Shown one piece after another: positions 6,344 through 8,727 of a DNA stretch of 8,727 nucleotides (positions within the stretch are counted from its first letter, which is position 1; each line of letters starts with the position of its first letter). The stretch lies in NCBI GenBank assembly GCA_017549665.1, contig JAFYUD010000040.1, forward strand, positions 1 through 8,727. Direction: 5' to 3'. The stretch is from Clostridia bacterium (lineage in GTDB: Bacteria > Bacillota_A > Clostridia > Oscillospirales > Acutalibacteraceae). Below the pieces are notes generated by a model. That model did no database searches. It had not been told where the DNA came from and saw only the letters and a program-made list of their open reading frames with translations. Made by a program: the position numbers and the translations under genes.

Positions 6344-7672
6344 ATGAAATTTGCGGATTTTGATAAAAAAATCATCAAAGACAACGTTGATTATTCAGTT
6401 GAAAAAATCACCGAAATAATCAAAAAGGTCGGCGGAAGAGAACCCGGTAGCAAAGAGTGTTTTGAAGCTCAGGAAATGCTCCGTAAAGACCTTGAAAAAT
6501 ATTGTGATGAAACACATTATGAAGAATACAAGATGGCCCCCAAGGCTTTCCTTCACTTCACAAAGTCAGTCAGCGCATCAATCATCGCAGCTATTGCAGC
6601 AGGCGGTGTGATTAAATATGTAAAACCCGAAAAGCTCGGTAAACTCGGCAAGCTTGCAAAATGCAAGGCACTTCCCCACGCTATCGTAGGCACAACTGCT
6701 ATTGCAGGTCTTACAACAACAGTTATGGAATTCCTTCTTTACAAAGAATTCTGTGAACCTCTTTACAAGAAAATTACAGGTAAAAACCTTATTGCTACAA
6801 GAAAAGCTACTGAAGAAACAAAGAAGAGAATCGTTATCAACGGACACATCGACTCTGCATATGAATGGCGTCATACTTACTACGGTAAGGCTAAGTATAT
6901 GACTCCCGTTATGGCCGGTTCAATCGCAACAGGAGTTATCTCTGCTATTGCAAGTACAGTTACTGCTGTTCTTACAGCTGCAGGCAACGATTCAAAATTC
7001 ACAAAGTTTATGGATAAGTATTCATATCCGTTCCACTTCTTCACAATCCTCAATATGCTCACACTCTTTGCTTTTGTTAACTTCAAGAACCTTGTTCCCG
7101 GTGCAAATGACAACCTCACAGGTACTCTTGCAGCTGCAACTGCACTCAAGATGCTTGACGAAGCAGGTATCAACTTCAAGAATACAGAAGTTGTTGCAAT
7201 GATCACAGACGGTGAGGAAGCAGGTCTTCGTGGTGCTAAGCAGTTCGCAAAAGACCATTACAAAGAATATATGGAATCAGGTGTTGAAACAGCAGTTCTC
7301 TGCGTTGACACTCTCTGCGACCGTGAATATCTCAACGTTTACTCAAGAGATATGACAGGCACAGTAAAGCACGACCCCGAATTCTGTCAGCTTGTTATGG
7401 ATGCTGCAATTGAAGCAGGTCACGATGACCTTGAATTTGCAAACGTATTCTTCGGTTCATCAGACGCTGCTGCATTCACACAGGCTGGTATTACAGCAAC
7501 CTGTCTTGCAGCTATGGATCCCTCTCCTGCTGATTACTATCACAACAGACGTGACAGCTATGACAGACTTGTTCCCGAAGCAATCGAAGCAAGTTACGAC
7601 ATCATTATGTCAACAATCCTCAAGTTTGCTGACGAAGATGTTGAAGTAAAAAAAGAAGAAAAAGCTGAATAA
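6344..7672 (+). CDS. Membrane-associated M28-type zinc metallopeptidase, copy 2
   Basis: This 442-residue paralogue shares its first 15 residues exactly with copy 1 and keeps every predicted metal and catalytic residue: H168 and D170 in NGHIDS, D256 in GANDN, E291/E292 in DGEEAGL, D322 in CVDT and H400 in YYHNR. The same four hydrophobic stretches occur (about 76-92, 111-133, 186-213 and 228-246), again with two between the first zinc ligand and the bridging aspartate. Differences from copy 1 are a three-residue insertion near 101-103 (a repeat of the GKL unit), a strongly diverged 190-235 region, and a charged tail from D432 ending EEKAE. Metallopeptidase class is well supported; substrate and topology are not. 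It has its own promoter. No terminator precedes the insertion sequence that begins about 30 bases after the stop. Confidence 0.83.
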   Translation: MKFADFDKKIIKDNVDYSVEKITEIIKKVGGREPGSKECFEAQEMLRKDLEKYCDETHYEEYKMAPKAFLHFTKSVSASIIAAIAAGGVIKYVKPEKLGKLGKLAKCKALPHAIVGTTAIAGLTTTVMEFLLYKEFCEPLYKKITGKNLIATRKATEETKKRIVINGHIDSAYEWRHTYYGKAKYMTPVMAGSIATGVISAIASTVTAVLTAAGNDSKFTKFMDKYSYPFHFFTILNMLTLFAFVNFKNLVPGANDNLTGTLAAATALKMLDEAGINFKNTEVVAMITDGEEAGLRGAKQFAKDHYKEYMESGVETAVLCVDTLCDREYLNVYSRDMTGTVKHDPEFCQLVMDAAIEAGHDDLEFANVFFGSSDAAAFTQAGITATCLAAMDPSPADYYHNRRDSYDRLVPEAIEASYDIIMSTILKFADEDVEVKKEEKAE

Positions 7673-7728
7673 CACTTTATAAATAAAGAAACTCACAGAC
7701 GCTGAACAAGTCCAGTAAAAACGGACAA

Positions 7729-7757
7729 TAGAAAAAAGAACCCTCCTATGGTAGAAT
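7729..7757 (+). promoter_or_regulatory. Candidate transposase promoter with extended -10
   Basis: TAGAAA (7729-7734), a 17-base spacer and TAGAAT (7752-7757), preceded by TGG at 7749-7751, form a plausible extended -10 promoter. Predicted initiation near 7764 falls inside the right arm of the hairpin, so this transcript would lack the left arm that masks the ribosome binding site. Confidence 0.45.
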
Positions 7758-7782
7758 TAAACTATCATAGGAGGAATTTTTT
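7742..7782 (+). promoter_or_regulatory. Hairpin masking the orfA ribosome binding site, also terminator-like
   Basis: Arms 7742-7754 and 7762-7774 form 13 consecutive pairs (one G-U) around a 7-base loop. The right arm contains the orfA Shine-Dalgarno AGGAGG (7769-7774); the left arm contains its exact complement CCTCCT (7742-7747). AATTTTTT follows directly, so the structure also looks like an intrinsic terminator. RNA entering from upstream would fold, hide the site and probably stop; RNA started inside the element near 7764 would not fold this way. Confidence 0.75.
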
Positions 7783-8118
7783 ATGCCCAGAAACTACAGA
7801 CATATAAAAGAATATGAGAAAGAAATATTGGAATTAAAAACACAGGGATTAACGAAAAGAGAAATCGGAAACAAATTGGGTTTTAGCAAAGATCAAATAC
7901 ACAATTTTATCAGTAGATATAATGAAAATCAAAGACGTGTGACTGCCGGAATAGCATTAAAGAGAAGAGGCAGCCCCCCTAAAGACTATGTTGTTAAGGA
8001 AGATGATAGAGTATCAGAACTCAGATATATCATAGCTCGAAAAGAAGCGAAAATTAAATCATTGGAAATGGAAAATGAACTGATGCGGGATTTTCTCTCG
8101 CTCACAGAAAGGAAGTGA
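7783..8118 (+). CDS. IS3-family transposase subunit OrfA
   Basis: This 111-residue protein binds the IS ends. Residues 11-46 form a helix-turn-helix (QGLTKREIGNKLGFSKDQI at 21-39). A basic linker with RRGSPPK at 61-67, typical of IS150-like OrfA, follows. Residues 73-106 make a charged leucine-zipper-like coiled coil for multimerisation with the OrfAB fusion. AGGAGG lies eight bases before the ATG and is buried in a hairpin. The product ends ERK at a TGA that overlaps a GTG in the orfB frame. Confidence 0.9.
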   Translation: MPRNYRHIKEYEKEILELKTQGLTKREIGNKLGFSKDQIHNFISRYNENQRRVTAGIALKRRGSPPKDYVVKEDDRVSELRYIIARKEAKIKSLEMENELMRDFLSLTERK

Positions 8119-8727
8119 GAACAAGTGTAAAGTTTATGGTTATCTATCGTCACAAGGATAAGTATTCGATAAGTGAAATGTGCCGATTCTTTAATGTATC
8201 AAGAAGCGGTTACTATGATTATGTAAAGAGAATGGATATACCTGCGAAAGACTTACCGTTAGCCGAAAAGATAAAAGAATGCCAGAGAAAGCATGGCAAA
8301 ACCTACGGTTATCGCCGAGTGTATATATGGTTGGAAAGACAAGGGATACACCATAGCCCAAAGACAATACTAAGGGTTATGCAGAAATACAACTTGTTGT
8401 CAGAAGTTAGAAGAAAGAAATATCACAATTATGGTAATGTGTTACACAAGTACGATAATCTGCTTGATCGAGATTTTAAGGCTGACAAACCTAATCAAAA
8501 ATGGGTAACAGATATATCATACATAAAGACACAACAAGGAACATTGTACCTTTCTGTAATACGAGATTTGTATGATAATAGTATCGTAGCGTACAAGACC
8601 GGGACAGAACAAAACGTAAATCTTGTATTGAGTACAATCAGAGCAGCCAAGAGAAAAGAAAAAGTCACCGCAGAGCTGCAACTCCACAGTGACCAAGGGT
8701 TTCAATATACATCGCAAGCATATTTTA
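8115..8727 (+). CDS. IS3-family transposase OrfB (DDE integrase core), 3' end outside the window
   Basis: The frame -1 relative to orfA is open from 8079 to the window end. It begins with the HTH-like YSISEMCRFFNVSRSGYY region, then KTYGYRRV with a second helix-turn-helix (SPKTILRVMQKYNL), then the RNase-H-like catalytic core. The first catalytic aspartate is in WVTDISY (codon 8511-8513) and the second in LHSDQGFQYTS (codon 8691-8693). The glutamate lies beyond 8727. The GTG at 8115 is given as the start because GTGA overlaps the orfA stop, allowing reinitiation. Production as an OrfAB fusion by -1 frameshifting within 8079-8118 is the usual IS3 route and remains possible, but no classical A6G slip site is present. 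Confidence 0.88.
   Translation, partial: MRTSVKFMVIYRHKDKYSISEMCRFFNVSRSGYYDYVKRMDIPAKDLPLAEKIKECQRKHGKTYGYRRVYIWLERQGIHHSPKTILRVMQKYNLLSEVRRKKYHNYGNVLHKYDNLLDRDFKADKPNQKWVTDISYIKTQQGTLYLSVIRDLYDNSIVAYKTGTEQNVNLVLSTIRAAKRKEKVTAELQLHSDQGFQYTSQAYF

Larger units (their letters stand above)
7703..8727 (+). mobile_element. IS3-family insertion sequence (IS150-like), left part, cut by the window edge
   Basis: A two-frame transposase locus (orfA, then orfB in the -1 frame) with an orfA helix-turn-helix and an orfB DDE integrase core identifies the IS3 family. The left end is placed at TG in TGAACAAGTCCAGT (7703 onward), because IS3 ends begin with TG and the following bases (CC..., AAAAA, GGACA at 7723-7727) resemble the end pattern of IS150-like elements. 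The inverted repeat cannot be confirmed because the right end, the third catalytic residue and any target-site duplication lie beyond 8727. The visible part contains no stop in either orf, so the element may be active. It sits about 30 bases after the second M28-like gene and in the same orientation. Confidence 0.85.

Noticed and set aside
8517..8717. Minus-strand open frame inside orfB
   Set aside because: It lies opposite the DDE catalytic core of the transposase, whose reading is certain; no ribosome binding site or promoter was seen.

Overview
The window looks like chromosomal DNA from an AT-rich anaerobic Firmicute of the class Clostridia, most likely a gut commensal. The signs are AT-rich intergenic DNA, strong AGGAGG-type ribosome binding sites, near-consensus sigma-A promoters with 17-base spacers, an IS3-family element, and a transporter/dehydrogenase pair that resembles bile-acid genes of intestinal clostridia. 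These assignments come from reading motifs and from remembered family sequences; no alignment was run.

Layout. Positions 55-2267 (minus strand) hold a two-gene operon: a 14-helix MFS transporter resembling BaiG, followed with an ATGA overlap by a short-chain dehydrogenase resembling the clostridial NADP-dependent 7-alpha-hydroxysteroid dehydrogenase. Positions 2442-2887 (minus) hold a self-contained single-gene unit, with promoter and terminator, for a 112-residue protein resembling EF-Tu domain III without a GTPase. Positions 2909-3116 (minus) hold tRNA-Ala(GGC) with a perfect consensus promoter and two tandem terminators. Positions 3141-4757 (plus) hold a monocistronic clan GH-D (GH36/GH27-like) glycosidase.

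Positions 4779-7672 (plus) carry two tandem paralogous M28-type metallopeptidase genes. Each has its own promoter, and each has hydrophobic segments inserted into the catalytic domain between two zinc-ligand motifs. Positions 7703-8727 are the left part of an IS3-family insertion sequence: left end, a hairpin that buries the orfA ribosome binding site, orfA, and a partial orfB that runs off the window.

How the genes may work together. The MFS and dehydrogenase genes probably import a bile acid or related steroid and oxidise or reduce its 7-hydroxyl. The glycosidase is a cytosolic sugar-processing enzyme. The two peptidases look like diverging duplicates, possibly under shared control. The insertion sequence landed about 30 bases after the second peptidase gene; its terminator-like hairpin may now end that transcript while keeping read-through RNA from expressing transposase. 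The strongest candidates for something not well described are the membrane-interrupted M28 pair and the orphan EF-Tu-domain-III protein.
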